A stretch of DNA of 64,000 nucleotides, taken from positions 930,001 to 994,000 of the forward strand of contig NZ_CP104003.1 of assembly GCF_025231485.1 (NCBI RefSeq). Direction: 5' to 3'. The translations under genes were made by a program, and so were the position numbers. Position 1 is the stretch's first letter. Each line of letters starts with the position of its first letter. Origin of the DNA: Salinirubellus salinus. GTDB taxonomy: Archaea > Halobacteriota > Halobacteria > Halobacteriales > Haloarculaceae. Below the pieces are notes generated by a model that was given only the letters and a program-made list of their open reading frames with translations, did no database searches and had not been told where the DNA came from. Shown piece by piece: positions 35,604 through 44,424 of the stretch.

Positions 35604-36302
35604 ATGGAGCCCGGCGGGCGGACCTCCGAGACCGCGACGTTCGCGCAGGCGCTAGCCTCGCTCAAACGACGTGGCAGCAGCCTCCTGCTCGTCGGCCCCG
35701 CCTACGAGGAGGCCCACCTCCCCGCGTCCCGTCGTCTCCTCGGATCCGCGGAAGAGGCGACGGAACGCGCGCGACTCCTCGTCGTCACGGACGGGGTGGC
35801 GTCGGCCGGCAGCCGCCTCGCCGGTGTCGCGAGCGAGACGGTCCGGACCCTCACCTACGAGGCACCGACACGCGGGGGCGCAGCGGCAGCCGTCGGGACG
35901 GACGACGCAGGCGTGGGCGCCGGGGGGCTAGCCGCCGAGGCACCGCCGCCAGACCTCGCATCGCTCTGTCGCCGAATCGACGAGGCCATCGACGAGGTGG
36001 AGGCCGAACGCGGGCAGCTGGCGCCGGCCGAACTGCGCGTCTGTTTCGACTCGCTCGTCCCACTCCTCGAGCAGTACGAGGAGCGCGAGGTGTTCACCTT
36101 CCTCCACGCGCTGACCGCCGCGACGCGGGAGGTCGGCGCGATGGCGCACTACCACCTCCCGGTGCCGGCCGACGACCCACTGGTCGGGACGCTGGCACCG
36201 CTGTTCGACGCCGTCATCGAACTCCGGTCGACCCCCGATGGCGCCCAGCAGCGCTGGCGACTCACCGACGAGGACGTCGTCACCGAGTGGCTCCCGGTCT
36301 GA
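35604..36302 (+). CDS. Degenerate RecA/KaiC-like protein (DUF7504-type)
   Basis: A 232-residue protein. FAQALASLKRRGSSLLLVGP is the beta-strand and loop where KaiC/RadA-like ATPases carry Walker A, but the GxxxxGKS signature is missing. ERARLLVVTDGVASAGSRL and REVGAMAHYHLPVPADDPLV follow the RecA-like strand order, and the C-terminus has VIELRSTPDGAQQRWRLTDED. This matches the haloarchaeal DUF7504 group of small non-ATPase KaiC relatives, often near HalX or other signalling proteins. It probably does not hydrolyse ATP. Start ATG 35604 is supported by the leaderless promoter. Confidence 0.72.
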   Translation: MEPGGRTSETATFAQALASLKRRGSSLLLVGPAYEEAHLPASRRLLGSAEEATERARLLVVTDGVASAGSRLAGVASETVRTLTYEAPTRGGAAAAVGTDDAGVGAGGLAAEAPPPDLASLCRRIDEAIDEVEAERGQLAPAELRVCFDSLVPLLEQYEEREVFTFLHALTAATREVGAMAHYHLPVPADDPLVGTLAPLFDAVIELRSTPDGAQQRWRLTDEDVVTEWLPV

Positions 36303-36308
36303 GTGGGT

Positions 36309-36350
36309 TCTAGGCGGACCGAAACCTTTTACCGATTAGGGCAGCCTAAA
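36309..36350 (+). promoter_or_regulatory. Iron-box-like operator pair before the DUF7331-type gene
   Basis: A good TTAGG-N4-CCTAA palindrome (36336-36349) lies 8 nt before ATG 36358. A degraded copy, tctaggcggaccgaaa (36309-36324), matches the 30067 box at 12 of 16 positions. The layout (two sites just ahead of a start codon) mirrors the RGP-like promoter. Confidence 0.6.
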
Positions 36351-36357
36351 ACAGTCG

Positions 36358-36522
36358 ATGAGTGCACCCGCGTCGTCGGACCCCGCGCCGGACGAGGAAC
36401 CACCGGAACGGCACCGGCGTATCTCCGCGTACAGTTCTCGCCCCGACCGGACCGTCTTCACGGAGTCTGGCAACCCGGACGGGTGGATCGCCACCGACGC
36501 CACCGTCGACGTCGAACCGTAG
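36358..36522 (+). CDS. DUF7331-type small protein (54 aa)
   Basis: A 54-residue protein from ATG 36358 to TAG 36520-36522. The core HRRISAYSSRPDRTVFTESG, then NPDGWIATDATVDVEP, is the highly conserved signature of a tiny haloarchaeal family annotated DUF7331. Its biochemical role is unknown. The unusual feature is the iron-box-like operator immediately upstream, which would place it in an iron-responsive regulon with the Fe transporter. It lies 123 nt from the stop of the convergently transcribed DpsA gene. Confidence 0.8.
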   Translation: MSAPASSDPAPDEEPPERHRRISAYSSRPDRTVFTESGNPDGWIATDATVDVEP

Positions 36523-36645
36523 TCCCGGTCCGTCTCGGCTCTCGGTCGGCCTCGACGCCTCGTGCGAGCGCCCGCACCATCGGCGTTGTCGCTCTCCGCG
36601 TAGCGTGCGAAAGAAGGCTCGGTAGGTGTCGTCGGGGCTCCGGTC

Positions 36646-37191
36646 TCAGTTCGTCGCGCTCTCGACGACCAGCGAGTCGTCGTCGAGGTAGTGCTCGAAG
36701 TGGTGGGCGTGTTCCTCCAGGTCCTCGAGCGCCTCGCGGTAGACCTCGCCGGTCGTGTAGTCGCCGAAGTCCTCGACCATCCCGATGTGCTGGCGGACGG
36801 CCTCGATCATGTCGCCGAACATCTGCAGGTCGTGCTCCAGCGAGGTGCGCACGTCGTAGACGTCCGCGTCCTCGGGGGAGACGGTGGCGTGTTCCTCGTA
36901 GGTCGCGCCACCGCTGAGCGGGACGCCACCGAGGGCCTGCGCACGCTCGGCGAACTCGTCTGCGGCCTCCTCGAGGTCCGCGGCCACCTCACCGAGGTAG
37001 ACGTGCAGGTCGCGGAACTCGGCACCCTCCACGTTCCAGTGGTGCTTCTTGATCTGGTGGTACGCGACGTAGGTGTCCGCGAGGTCCGTGTTCAGCGCGT
37101 CGACGACCTGTTCGGCCTTCTCCGTGTCCATGCGGAGGCTGTTCTCCTCGACGGTGCCGGCCTGCTGACGGACTTCCTTCTGGGTGCTCAT
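36646..37191 (-). CDS. dpsA: DpsA, ferritin-like DNA-protection protein
   Basis: A 181-residue Dps. The ferroxidase signature at the dimer interface is YVAYHQIKKHHWNVEGAEFR and DLHVYLGEVAADLEEAADEF (His, then Asp/Glu ligands). The family C-terminal helix is EHAHHFEHYLDDDSLVVE. The N-terminal tail (MSTQKEVRQQAGTVEENSLR) is the haloarchaeal type. It oxidises and stores iron with peroxide, protecting DNA. Start ATG 37189-37191. No TTAGG-type box was found upstream, so it is probably regulated differently from the uptake genes (induced, not repressed, by iron or oxidative stress). Confidence 0.95.
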   Translation of the reverse strand: MSTQKEVRQQAGTVEENSLRMDTEKAEQVVDALNTDLADTYVAYHQIKKHHWNVEGAEFRDLHVYLGEVAADLEEAADEFAERAQALGGVPLSGGATYEEHATVSPEDADVYDVRTSLEHDLQMFGDMIEAVRQHIGMVEDFGDYTTGEVYREALEDLEEHAHHFEHYLDDDSLVVESATN

Positions 37192-37286
37192 CTCGGCTAC
37201 ACGTACTCACGCGAGCGTCATAAACCTTGGTTCTGTGAGAAAATTTCTTTGGCGAACCGAAAATAGATATTCGCTCATCGGGATGT

Positions 37287-37424
37287 TCACCCCTCCGGGA
37301 TGGCGACTATCCCACGGGCGAGTGTGACGTCGACGACCCGCTCGTCGGCGGCGAAGCCGGTCAGGTCGTGCTCGGGAAACACGGCGACGTCCGTCCGGGC
37401 GGGCGGCGAGGTCGAACGAGTCAC
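37287..37424 (-). CDS. Possible small protein (45 aa)
   Basis: A GTG-initiated frame (37422-37424) encodes 45 residues ending DVTLARGIVAIPEG, with GC-rich third positions on this strand. It lies just downstream of the SOUL-family gene on the same strand (26 nt gap), so it might be co-transcribed. No motif recognised. It could also be the degraded end of a longer gene. Confidence 0.35.
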   Translation of the reverse strand: MTRSTSPPARTDVAVFPEHDLTGFAADERVVDVTLARGIVAIPEG

Positions 37425-37450
37425 GGCGGCGGGGTGAGGGAGGGGGCGAA

Positions 37451-38104
37451 TCAGGCCCGACCCGGGCCGTCGGGGTGCACCGTCACGGCCACCTCGTTGC
37501 GCCGGAGGAACGGGAGCACCCACGGGGCGTCGTAGCGCAACAGCGAGGGGTCGTCGACCGGCGTGTAGCCGGCCGCGTCGACGGTGCGCTCGAGTCGTCT
37601 GGTCTGCCTGGCGACGCGCCGGTCCGTCGCCCACCAGGTGAACCGCCGGACCGCGACCACCCGCTCCGGGATGGCGACGAGGTGGACGCCCTCCTCCGTG
37701 GGTTCGGGCGCGCGCTCGTAGTCGTAGTCCGTCGGCAGGTAGAACGACATCCGGACGCCACTCGCACCCGCCGCCTCGCTCGTCCGGACGGGGGTCGTCA
37801 TCGCGACCTCGCGTCCCTCGGCACGTACCAGCGTCTCCACCGGGGCCGTCATCGAGACGTCAGTCCGTTCGTGGTTCGCCCCCGAGATGTAGCGGAACAG
37901 GCGGCCGAACGCCCGTGCGTCGTTCGCCGCCTCCGTCTCGACGGCCACCGACGACGGGTACTGGCGCATCTCGACCCCGTCGAGCCGTTCGAGGACCGTG
38001 TAGGGGACCTGCTCGGTCGTGCGTCGCTGCCGGAGGCTCCAGAACGCCGCCCCGCCGACGAGGAGTCCGAGGCCACCGAGCGCCGCGAGCGTGCTCCGTC
38101 GCAT
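37451..38104 (-). CDS. SOUL-family haem-binding-like protein, membrane-anchored
   Basis: A 217-residue protein. Residues 8-25 form one hydrophobic helix (ALGGLGLLVGGAAFWSL), so it is membrane-anchored. The SOUL fold follows: VPYTVLERLDGVEMRQYPSS, FGRLFRYISGANHERTDVSM, TAPVETLV and MTTPVRTSE (the paired M-T-x-P-V elements), then VRMSFYLPTDYDYERAPEPT and the C-terminal YDAPWVLPFLRRNEV. SOUL proteins bind haem or porphyrins in some eukaryotes; the archaeal ligand is not established. It stands alone near the iron-related genes. Start ATG at 38102-38104. Confidence 0.88.
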   Translation of the reverse strand: MRRSTLAALGGLGLLVGGAAFWSLRQRRTTEQVPYTVLERLDGVEMRQYPSSVAVETEAANDARAFGRLFRYISGANHERTDVSMTAPVETLVRAEGREVAMTTPVRTSEAAGASGVRMSFYLPTDYDYERAPEPTEEGVHLVAIPERVVAVRRFTWWATDRRVARQTRRLERTVDAAGYTPVDDPSLLRYDAPWVLPFLRRNEVAVTVHPDGPGRA

Positions 38105-38222
38105 ACCCGCTGGAGGCGCCCGAACACCTTAACTCGGCGTTCGCCCACGGCGATGGTCCGTCGCTCGTCCTCGGTCCCAAGCGGCGAGGCCGCTCGTCCG
38201 GTCACCCCGTCGGGCCGTGTCG

Positions 38223-38792
38223 CTACTCGTCGGAACCACCGCTGTCACCACCGTCGCCGGGGTAGGGTCCACTCTGGGCCACCTGCTCGCCGCCGTGTTC
38301 GACCACCACGTCGAACGGGCCAGGCCCCTCGTAGGAGACGACCGCCCGGTAGGACACGTCGACGATACACTCCGCACAGGCACGGCCCTCGTTCTCGGGG
38401 GGGACGTACGACTCGACGGCGACGTCGAGGCTGTCGTCGGTGGCCGTCGCCGAGACGAGGCGGGCGCTGTGGCAGGTGTCGTTGCCGGCGACCACGCCCT
38501 CGACGGTGACGCGACCCGTGCGCTCGCCGGTGGACTCGTGCGAGACCGTGGCCGACTCGGCGGCCGTCCCGCACTCGACGCCGAGGACCTCGAACTGGCG
38601 GTCGGTCACGGCGAGTGCGACCGGTTCCGGCGTCGTCGTCCGTGTCGGGCTCGCGCTGGGACTGTCCGTCGCCGTGGGCGTCTCGGAGGGGGTGGGCGAG
38701 TCCGTGGGTCGGCCGCCGGGACCGCTTCCAGTACAGCCGGCGAGTCCAGCGGTACCGGCGGCGACGAGGCCGAGGAGGTCTCTGCGTCGCAT
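38223..38792 (-). CDS. Haloarchaeal lipoprotein of unknown function
   Basis: A 189-residue exported lipoprotein. The N-terminus MRRRDLLGLVAAGTAGLAGC is a Tat signal with lipobox LAGC, followed by a Pro/Thr/Ser-rich linker of about 35 residues. The mature beta-rich domain contains four Cys (VECGT, NDTCHS, RACAEC), likely two disulfides or a metal site, and ends in a Gly/Asp-rich tail. I recognise no family. Start ATG at 38790-38792. It is followed on the other strand by the YbaK-type deacylase. Confidence 0.82.
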   Translation of the reverse strand: MRRRDLLGLVAAGTAGLAGCTGSGPGGRPTDSPTPSETPTATDSPSASPTRTTTPEPVALAVTDRQFEVLGVECGTAAESATVSHESTGERTGRVTVEGVVAGNDTCHSARLVSATATDDSLDVAVESYVPPENEGRACAECIVDVSYRAVVSYEGPGPFDVVVEHGGEQVAQSGPYPGDGGDSGGSDE

Positions 38793-38891
38793 ACGCCGCC
38801 CGAGTGCGGGGACGGGTAAGGGCTTTCCTCAGGCTCAACCGCGCGTTTGAGTCCCGGCACGGCTATGGCGATGGCCCGAAACAGCTCGGCC

Positions 38892-39368
38892 ATGCACCCA
38901 CGCGCCGAGTCGTTCGTCGCCGCCGCCCGCGACAGCCACGGGTTCGACCCGCACGTCGAGGAGTTCGACGCCGGGACCCGCACTGCGGCCGACGCGGCCG
39001 ACGCCATCGGCTGTCGTGTCGCCCAGATCGCGAGCAGTCTCGTCTTCGACGCCGACGGCAACCTCGTGGTGGTCGTCACCTCCGGCGCCAACCGGGTCGA
39101 CGAGGACAGGCTGGCGGCCGTCCTCGAGGCCGACAGCGTGGAGATGGCCGACGCCGACCGGGTCAAGACCGCCCTCGGGTGGACCATCGGCGGGGTCCCA
39201 CCCATCTGTCACGGGTCGGACGTGCCCATCTACGTCGACGAGACGCTCCTCGAGTTCGAGACGGTGTGGGCCGCCGCCGGGACGCCGGAGGCGGTGTTCC
39301 CCGTCACGCCCGCGGAGCTGCTCGAACTAACCGACGGGAACCCCGTCGTGGTCGCGGGTCGGGACTGA
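38892..39368 (+). CDS. YbaK/EbsC-type aminoacyl-tRNA deacylase
   Basis: A 158-residue protein. The YbaK fold is visible: TRTAADAADAIGCRVAQIAS, SLVFDADGNLVVVVTSGANRV, then KTALGWTIGGVPPICHG, where the conserved Gly-Gly-x-P-P loop forms the active site, and VYVDETL-like strands (VPIYVDETLLEFETVWAAAG). These enzymes hydrolyse mischarged tRNA (for example Cys-tRNA-Pro) as stand-alone editors. I start at ATG 38892 (MHPRAESF); ATG 38865 would add nine residues. Confidence 0.88.
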   Translation: MHPRAESFVAAARDSHGFDPHVEEFDAGTRTAADAADAIGCRVAQIASSLVFDADGNLVVVVTSGANRVDEDRLAAVLEADSVEMADADRVKTALGWTIGGVPPICHGSDVPIYVDETLLEFETVWAAAGTPEAVFPVTPAELLELTDGNPVVVAGRD

Positions 39369-39396
39369 CCGGCAGGGCCCTCGACACCACCGGGGC

Positions 39397-40062
39397 TCAG
39401 ACCCCACCCATGAGCGCCCCGGCGCCGATGACCGCGAGGACGCCCGCGGCGAGGAACTGTGCGCCGGCGTGGAGACGGGTACCATAGCCCTCGAGAGCGC
39501 CGAACAGCGTGCCGGCGACGGCGCCGACGACGGTCATGGCGAGGAGGATGCCGACGGCGTACGCGAGGACGGCGAGGAGCACGCCACCGAGCGTCGCCGT
39601 CGGCAGGAGCGCGGTGACGAGCGCGAGCATCGAGAGCGGAGGCGAGAGCGTGAACAGGGCGCCGGCGACTCCGAGGCCGAGGTACTCCCGGACGCCGCGT
39701 CGCCCGCCGTCGGTGGCGGTCAGGCCGAGTCGGGCGTGGACGTGCGTGTGGGACCCGTGGCCGCGGAGCCGCCGGGCGCCGGCCACCGCGGTGAGTGCGG
39801 CCACCGCGAGCAGGACGACGCCGAGGACGAGGCCGCCGAAGCGGTCGAAGGCTGCGGTGGCGGGGAGTCGCGAGAGGACGACCGACCCGAGGAGCACCCA
39901 CCCGAGGACGAGGACGACGTGACCGGTGGCGAAACAGCCGCCGACGAGGGCGGCGCGACGGCGGCTGGCGTCCGAGGCGAGCGCGGCGATCCCGGCGACG
40001 TGATCGGGTTCGACGGCGTGTGTCAGTCCGAGCAACGCGGCGGCGACGAGCAACGAATCCAT
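39397..40062 (-). CDS. NicO/HupE-like membrane metal transporter
   Basis: A 221-residue membrane protein with about six helices. The first helix carries GLTHAVEPDHVAGIAALASD, the HX4D metal motif of the NiCoT/NicO family. A cytoplasmic loop has His residues (RRLRGHGSHTHVHARLG), also typical. It probably moves Ni, Co or a similar divalent metal across the membrane. Start ATG at 40060-40062 (MDSLLVAAAL). It is divergent from the acetate-CoA ligase operon. Confidence 0.85.
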   Translation of the reverse strand: MDSLLVAAALLGLTHAVEPDHVAGIAALASDASRRRAALVGGCFATGHVVLVLGWVLLGSVVLSRLPATAAFDRFGGLVLGVVLLAVAALTAVAGARRLRGHGSHTHVHARLGLTATDGGRRGVREYLGLGVAGALFTLSPPLSMLALVTALLPTATLGGVLLAVLAYAVGILLAMTVVGAVAGTLFGALEGYGTRLHAGAQFLAAGVLAVIGAGALMGGV

Positions 40063-40143
40063 ACCGGGCGCTCTCGGAGGGGGTGCAAAGTGGTTCCGTC
40101 CGACGCCCACCTTTATCGCCCACGACGCTCTCTCCTCGGACGA

Positions 40144-42306
40144 ATGTCGGACCTGTCGAGACTGTTCGCGCCCGAACGGATCGCCGTGGTCGGAGCCACC
40201 GACCGTGAGGGTTCGGTAGGGCGCGCGGTGATGACGAATCTGCTGTCTGAGTTCGACGGGGAGGTGGTCCCCGTCAACCCGACCTACGAGACCCTCTTCG
40301 ACGTGCCCTGTCTGGACGCGGTGGCGGACGCCGACGCGGACCTCGTGGTGGTCGTGGTCCCGCCGAAGCTCGCCGTCGAGGTGGTGCGCGAGGCCGGCGA
40401 GAGCGGCGTTCGTGCCGTCGTGGTCATCACCGCCGGGTTCGGCGAGGCCGGTGGAGAGGGGGTCGCCCGCGAGCGCGAACTCGCCGCGGTGGCCGACGAG
40501 TACGACATCGACCTCGTCGGGCCGAACTCGCTGGGCGTGCTCTCCACGCGGAGCGGCCTGAACGCCACGTTCGGGCCCCGTGGCGCGCTCCCCGGCGACG
40601 TGTCGTTCATGAGCCAGTCGGGGGCGTTCGTCACCGCCGTCCTCGACTGGGCCGCCGAGCGCGAACTCGGCTTCGTCGACATCGTCTCGCTGGGCAACGA
40701 GGCCGTCCTCGACGAGTCGGCCTTCGTCGAGTTCTGGGGCGAGGACCCCGAGACGGACGTGGTACTGGGGTACCTCGAGGGCATCGAGGACGGCGAGCGG
40801 TTCGTCCGTGTCGCACGCGAGGTGACCCGCGAGACGCCCGTGGTGCTCGTCAAGTCCGGTCGGACCGAGGCCGGCGCACACGCCGCCGCCTCCCACACCG
40901 GGTCCATCGCCGGGAGCGAGGCGGCCTACGAGGCCGGCCTCGAGAAGGCGGGCGTCCTCCGGGCCGAGAGCGTCGAGGAACTGTTCGACTACGCGAGCGT
41001 TCTCGCGGGCCAACCACTCCCGGAGGCGGACGGGGTGGCCGTCGTAACGAACGCGGGCGGGCCGGGCGTGATGGCGACCGATGCCGTCGGCGACTCGGGC
41101 CTCGACCTCGCCTCGTTCTCGGGCGAGACGATGGACGCGCTCCGCGAGCGCCTCCCCGACAACGCGAACGTCTACAACCCCATCGACGTCATCGGCGACG
41201 CGCCCGTCGAGCGGTTCGCGGACGCGCTGGACGTCGCCCTCGCCGACCCGAACGTCGGGGCGGCCGTCGTGATGTCCTGTCCGACCCAGACCCTCTCGTT
41301 CGACGACCTCGCGGAGGCGGTGGTCGACCTGCGCGCGAAACACGGGGTGCCCGTCGCCGCGTGTCTGATGGGCGGGGCGAGCACGGAGACGGCCGAGCAG
41401 ACGCTCGCCGAGGCGGGCATCCCGAGTTACTTCGACCCCGCGCGCGCTGTGCGTGCGCTCGACGCCCTCCGCTCGTACCGCGAGGTGCGGGACGCAGAGC
41501 GGGCCGAACCCGAGCGGTTCGACGTGGACCGAGAGCGGGCCCGCGAGGTGCTGTCGCGCGCGGCCGACCGAGGTGAGAGCCGACTCGGCGTCGAGGCGAT
41601 GGGGCTCCTGGAGGCGTACGGCATCCCCATCCCCGAGGGGGAGGTGGTGGACTCGCCGGCGGCGGCCGAGCGGCGGGCCGCAGAGCTCGGCGGTGACGTG
41701 GTGATGAAGATCGTCAGCCCCGACATCCTCCACAAGACGGACATCGGCGGCGTGGAGGTGGGAGTGCCCCTCGAGGACGTGCGCGACACCTACGAGGACC
41801 TCGTCTCTCGCGCCCGGCGCTACCAGCCAGACGCGACGCTGCTGGGTGTGCAGGTGCAGGAACTGCTCGACACCGACGCGGGCGTCGAGACCATCGTCGG
41901 GACGAACCGGGACCCCCAGTTCGGACCGCTCGTGCTGTTCGGTCTCGGTGGCGTGTTCGTCGAGGTGATGGAGGACACCACGGTCCGGCTCGCGCCGGTC
42001 ACGGGCGCGGAGGCCCGCGAGATGATAGACGAGATACGCGCGGCCCCGCTGTTGCGCGGGGCGCGAGGTCGGGAGCCGGTGGACGAGGCGAGCGTCGTCG
42101 ACACCGTCCAGCGGCTCTCACAGCTGGTGACGGACTTCCCCGCCATCCTCGAACTGGACGTGAACCCGCTGGTGGTCACGCCCGACGGGGCGACGGCGGT
42201 GGACGTGCGGCTCACCATCGACCCGGACGAACTGGAGACGGCGGACGAACCGGCGGCGGAACCCGAGACGGCGTCGGACACGGCGACTCACGGAGGCGAA
42301 CGATGA
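40144..42306 (+). CDS. acd: ADP-forming acetate-CoA ligase (acyl-CoA synthetase), fused alpha-beta
   Basis: A 720-residue enzyme. The alpha half (1-450) is a CoA-binding domain (PERIAVVGATDREGSVGRAV, SMSQSGAFVTAVLDWAAERE) with the phosphohistidine segment AHAAASHTGSIAGSEAAYEA. The beta half is an ATP-grasp domain (LLEAYGIPIPEGEVVDSPA, VVMKIVSPDILHKTDIGGVE, GTNRDPQFGPLVLFGLGGVF). It converts acetyl-CoA, ADP and phosphate into acetate, CoA and ATP, the haloarchaeal energy-yielding overflow route. Start ATG 40144. Its stop overlaps the ATG of the phosphotransacetylase-like gene, so the two form an operon. Confidence 0.93.
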   Translation: MSDLSRLFAPERIAVVGATDREGSVGRAVMTNLLSEFDGEVVPVNPTYETLFDVPCLDAVADADADLVVVVVPPKLAVEVVREAGESGVRAVVVITAGFGEAGGEGVARERELAAVADEYDIDLVGPNSLGVLSTRSGLNATFGPRGALPGDVSFMSQSGAFVTAVLDWAAERELGFVDIVSLGNEAVLDESAFVEFWGEDPETDVVLGYLEGIEDGERFVRVAREVTRETPVVLVKSGRTEAGAHAAASHTGSIAGSEAAYEAGLEKAGVLRAESVEELFDYASVLAGQPLPEADGVAVVTNAGGPGVMATDAVGDSGLDLASFSGETMDALRERLPDNANVYNPIDVIGDAPVERFADALDVALADPNVGAAVVMSCPTQTLSFDDLAEAVVDLRAKHGVPVAACLMGGASTETAEQTLAEAGIPSYFDPARAVRALDALRSYREVRDAERAEPERFDVDRERAREVLSRAADRGESRLGVEAMGLLEAYGIPIPEGEVVDSPAAAERRAAELGGDVVMKIVSPDILHKTDIGGVEVGVPLEDVRDTYEDLVSRARRYQPDATLLGVQVQELLDTDAGVETIVGTNRDPQFGPLVLFGLGGVFVEVMEDTTVRLAPVTGAEAREMIDEIRAAPLLRGARGREPVDEASVVDTVQRLSQLVTDFPAILELDVNPLVVTPDGATAVDVRLTIDPDELETADEPAAEPETASDTATHGGER

Positions 42307-43370
42307 CGAACCCGATACTGGTCACTTCGACGGCGGAGAGCACAGGCAAGACGGCGGTGGCGCTGGCGCTGGCGCTGGCCGCGAAGGAGGACGGCGAGTC
42401 CGTCGGCTACATGAAGCCGAAGGGGACACGGCTCCAGTCCTCGGTCGGCAAGACGCTCGACAGCGACCCGATGCTGGCGCGCGAACTGCTGGAACTGGAC
42501 GACGAGATGCACGAACTCGAGCCGGTCGTCTACTCGCCCACGTTCGTCCAGGAGGTGGTCCGTGGCCGCGAGGACGCCGAGGCCCTGCGGGAGACGGTCC
42601 ACGAAGCGTTCGAGTCGCTCGCGGCCGACCACGACCGGATGGTCGTGGAGGGTGGCGGCCTGACGACGGGGGCGGCCGTCGACCTGACCGACGCCGACAT
42701 CGCGACGCTGCTCGACGCCCGCGTGGTACTCGTGGCTCCCTACACCGAGGCGCGGGACGTGGACGCCGTCCTCGACGCGGCCGCCCGGTTCGGCGACCGC
42801 CTGGGTGGCGTCCTGTTCAACGCCGTCAGCGACGCGGCGTACGACGACCTGACGACGGACGTGGTGCCGTTCCTCGAGTCACGCGGCGTCCGGACGTTCG
42901 GGACGCTCCCGCGGGTGCAGGAACTCGCGGGCGTCACCGTCGGCGAACTGGCGAGCGAACTCGGGGCGACGACGCTCACGGACGCCGCGCCGACCGACGG
43001 GTTCGTCGAGCGGTTCGTCGTCGGGGCGATGGGGGCCGACGAGGCGCTCTCGCAGTTCCGCCGGACCCGCGACGCCGTCCTCGTGACCGGTGGCGACCGC
43101 TCGGAGATACAAGCCGCGGCGCTCGACGCCCCCGGCATCGAGGCCATCCTGCTCACCGGGGGGTTCCGCCCGCCGGCCGCGGTGCTCGGCCGGGCCGAGG
43201 AGGCCGGTGTCCCCGTCCTGCTGGTCCAGACGGACACGACGACGGCCATCGAGCGCATCGAGGACGTGGTCCGGGCGGGGCGCTCGCGCAACGAGAGCAC
43301 CGTCCGCCGGATGGGCGAGCTCCTGCGGACCTACGGCGACGTAGACGCGATGCTGGGGCTGAGCGAGTAG
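42303..43370 (+). CDS. Phosphotransacetylase-family protein (BioD-like plus DRTGG domain)
   Basis: A 355-residue two-domain protein coupled by ATGA (42303-42306) to the acetate-CoA ligase. The N-terminal domain is a dethiobiotin-synthetase-like P-loop NTPase (ILVTSTAESTGKTAVALALA, then MVVEGGGLTTGAAVDL). The C-terminal domain is DRTGG-like (DAVLVTGGDRSEIQAAALDA, IEAILLTGGFRPPAAVLGRA). It lacks the catalytic phosphotransacetylase domain itself. Its persistent pairing with Acd-type enzymes suggests a regulatory or activating role in acetate/acetyl-CoA metabolism. Confidence 0.88.
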   Translation: MTNPILVTSTAESTGKTAVALALALAAKEDGESVGYMKPKGTRLQSSVGKTLDSDPMLARELLELDDEMHELEPVVYSPTFVQEVVRGREDAEALRETVHEAFESLAADHDRMVVEGGGLTTGAAVDLTDADIATLLDARVVLVAPYTEARDVDAVLDAAARFGDRLGGVLFNAVSDAAYDDLTTDVVPFLESRGVRTFGTLPRVQELAGVTVGELASELGATTLTDAAPTDGFVERFVVGAMGADEALSQFRRTRDAVLVTGGDRSEIQAAALDAPGIEAILLTGGFRPPAAVLGRAEEAGVPVLLVQTDTTTAIERIEDVVRAGRSRNESTVRRMGELLRTYGDVDAMLGLSE

Positions 43371-43499
43371 CGCCCCGCCAACCGACGGACGGAACCGCCG
43401 CGACGCGCGACGTGACCGGCAGCCTGCTCCACCCCCACGTCATGGCATCTCGTCACAGACCAACGCTTACCCACGCCGACGCCGCTGGGTCCGAACGTG

Positions 43500-44342
43500 A
43501 TGGCCGACCCGGACGACTCCGTCGACCACGCCGACTACCTCGACCACCTCGACCTGCCCGAGGGCTGCCCGACTCTCGGGACCGACGACGCGATGGGGCG
43601 GATGGTCTGGGACTACTGGCGTGGCGAGTACGACGGGAGCGGCGTCTACCGGGACCCGATGGGCCGCCCCCGCGACGCCCACCCGGAGTGGTACTTCGGG
43701 GGCGCGTTCGACGGGCCGGTTCCCGAGACGCGGCGGGCGATGGACCTCGCGGCGGAGGCGGCGACGGAGACCGGTGCTCCAGTGTTCGACCTCGGCTGTG
43801 GGCCGGGACAGGACGCGCGCCGGTTCCAGAGCGAGGGGACGCCCGTCGTCGCCGGCGACCCTTCGCTGGGGTCGGTCCGCGTCGCGAGAGAGGCGGGCGT
43901 CGACCGGGTGCTCACCGCGGACCTGAACGCGCCGCCGCTGACGGCCGACAGCGTCGGGTGCGTCTACGCCTCGGGCACCCAGCTCGGGACGGCCGGCGGT
44001 GGCACCGTCGGGGGACTCAGACGTGTCCTCGGTGAGTTCGACCGGCTCGTCGCGCCGGACGGCCGGGTCGTCGCCGACCTGAAAGACCCACAGGAACACC
44101 GCGAGGAGGCCGCCGCGGCCCCGAACGCGTTCGACGACACCGTGGCGTTCGACCCGGCGGCCGGGATGGGCCTGCGACTGATGCGGACCGAGTACCGGGA
44201 CGCCGTCGGGCGGTGGATACCCCTGCTGTTGCTCACCCCCGAGGCCGCCACGAGGGCAGTCGAACCGACGCCGTGGGACCTCGTCGACACGGTCGACGGT
44301 GATGGCTCGCGGTACTACCTCCACCTCGAACGCCGTGGGTAG
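43500..44342 (+). CDS. Class I SAM-dependent methyltransferase
   Basis: A 280-residue protein from ATG 43500; GTG 43497 adds one residue. SAM motif I is VFDLGCGPGQDARRF, with an acidic end of strand 2 at VVAGDPSLGSV, and motif II/post-I at VLTADLNAPPLTADSVGCVY. A helical N-terminal cap (MGRMVWDYWRGEYDGSG) precedes the fold. The substrate is not predictable; such enzymes in haloarchaea include small-molecule and lipid methyltransferases. Stands alone. Confidence 0.85.
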   Translation: MADPDDSVDHADYLDHLDLPEGCPTLGTDDAMGRMVWDYWRGEYDGSGVYRDPMGRPRDAHPEWYFGGAFDGPVPETRRAMDLAAEAATETGAPVFDLGCGPGQDARRFQSEGTPVVAGDPSLGSVRVAREAGVDRVLTADLNAPPLTADSVGCVYASGTQLGTAGGGTVGGLRRVLGEFDRLVAPDGRVVADLKDPQEHREEAAAAPNAFDDTVAFDPAAGMGLRLMRTEYRDAVGRWIPLLLLTPEAATRAVEPTPWDLVDTVDGDGSRYYLHLERRG

Positions 44343-44424
44343 GAGTCACGCGCGGGCGGCCAGGTCCACAGGGTTATAGCCGGGCACGGCGAACTTCTGC
44401 GTGGAGCCACAGCGCTCCGTAGTG

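Noticed and set aside
37192-37286. Iron box upstream of dpsA
   Set aside because: The promoter contains AT-rich and ggttcgcc-type sequence but no TTAGG-N4-CCTAA palindrome.
39397-41733. 778-residue minus-strand frame running from the NicO gene through the acetate-CoA ligase
   Set aside because: Only the NicO part (from ATG 40062) is coding; the upstream extension is antisense to the clearly conserved ligase.
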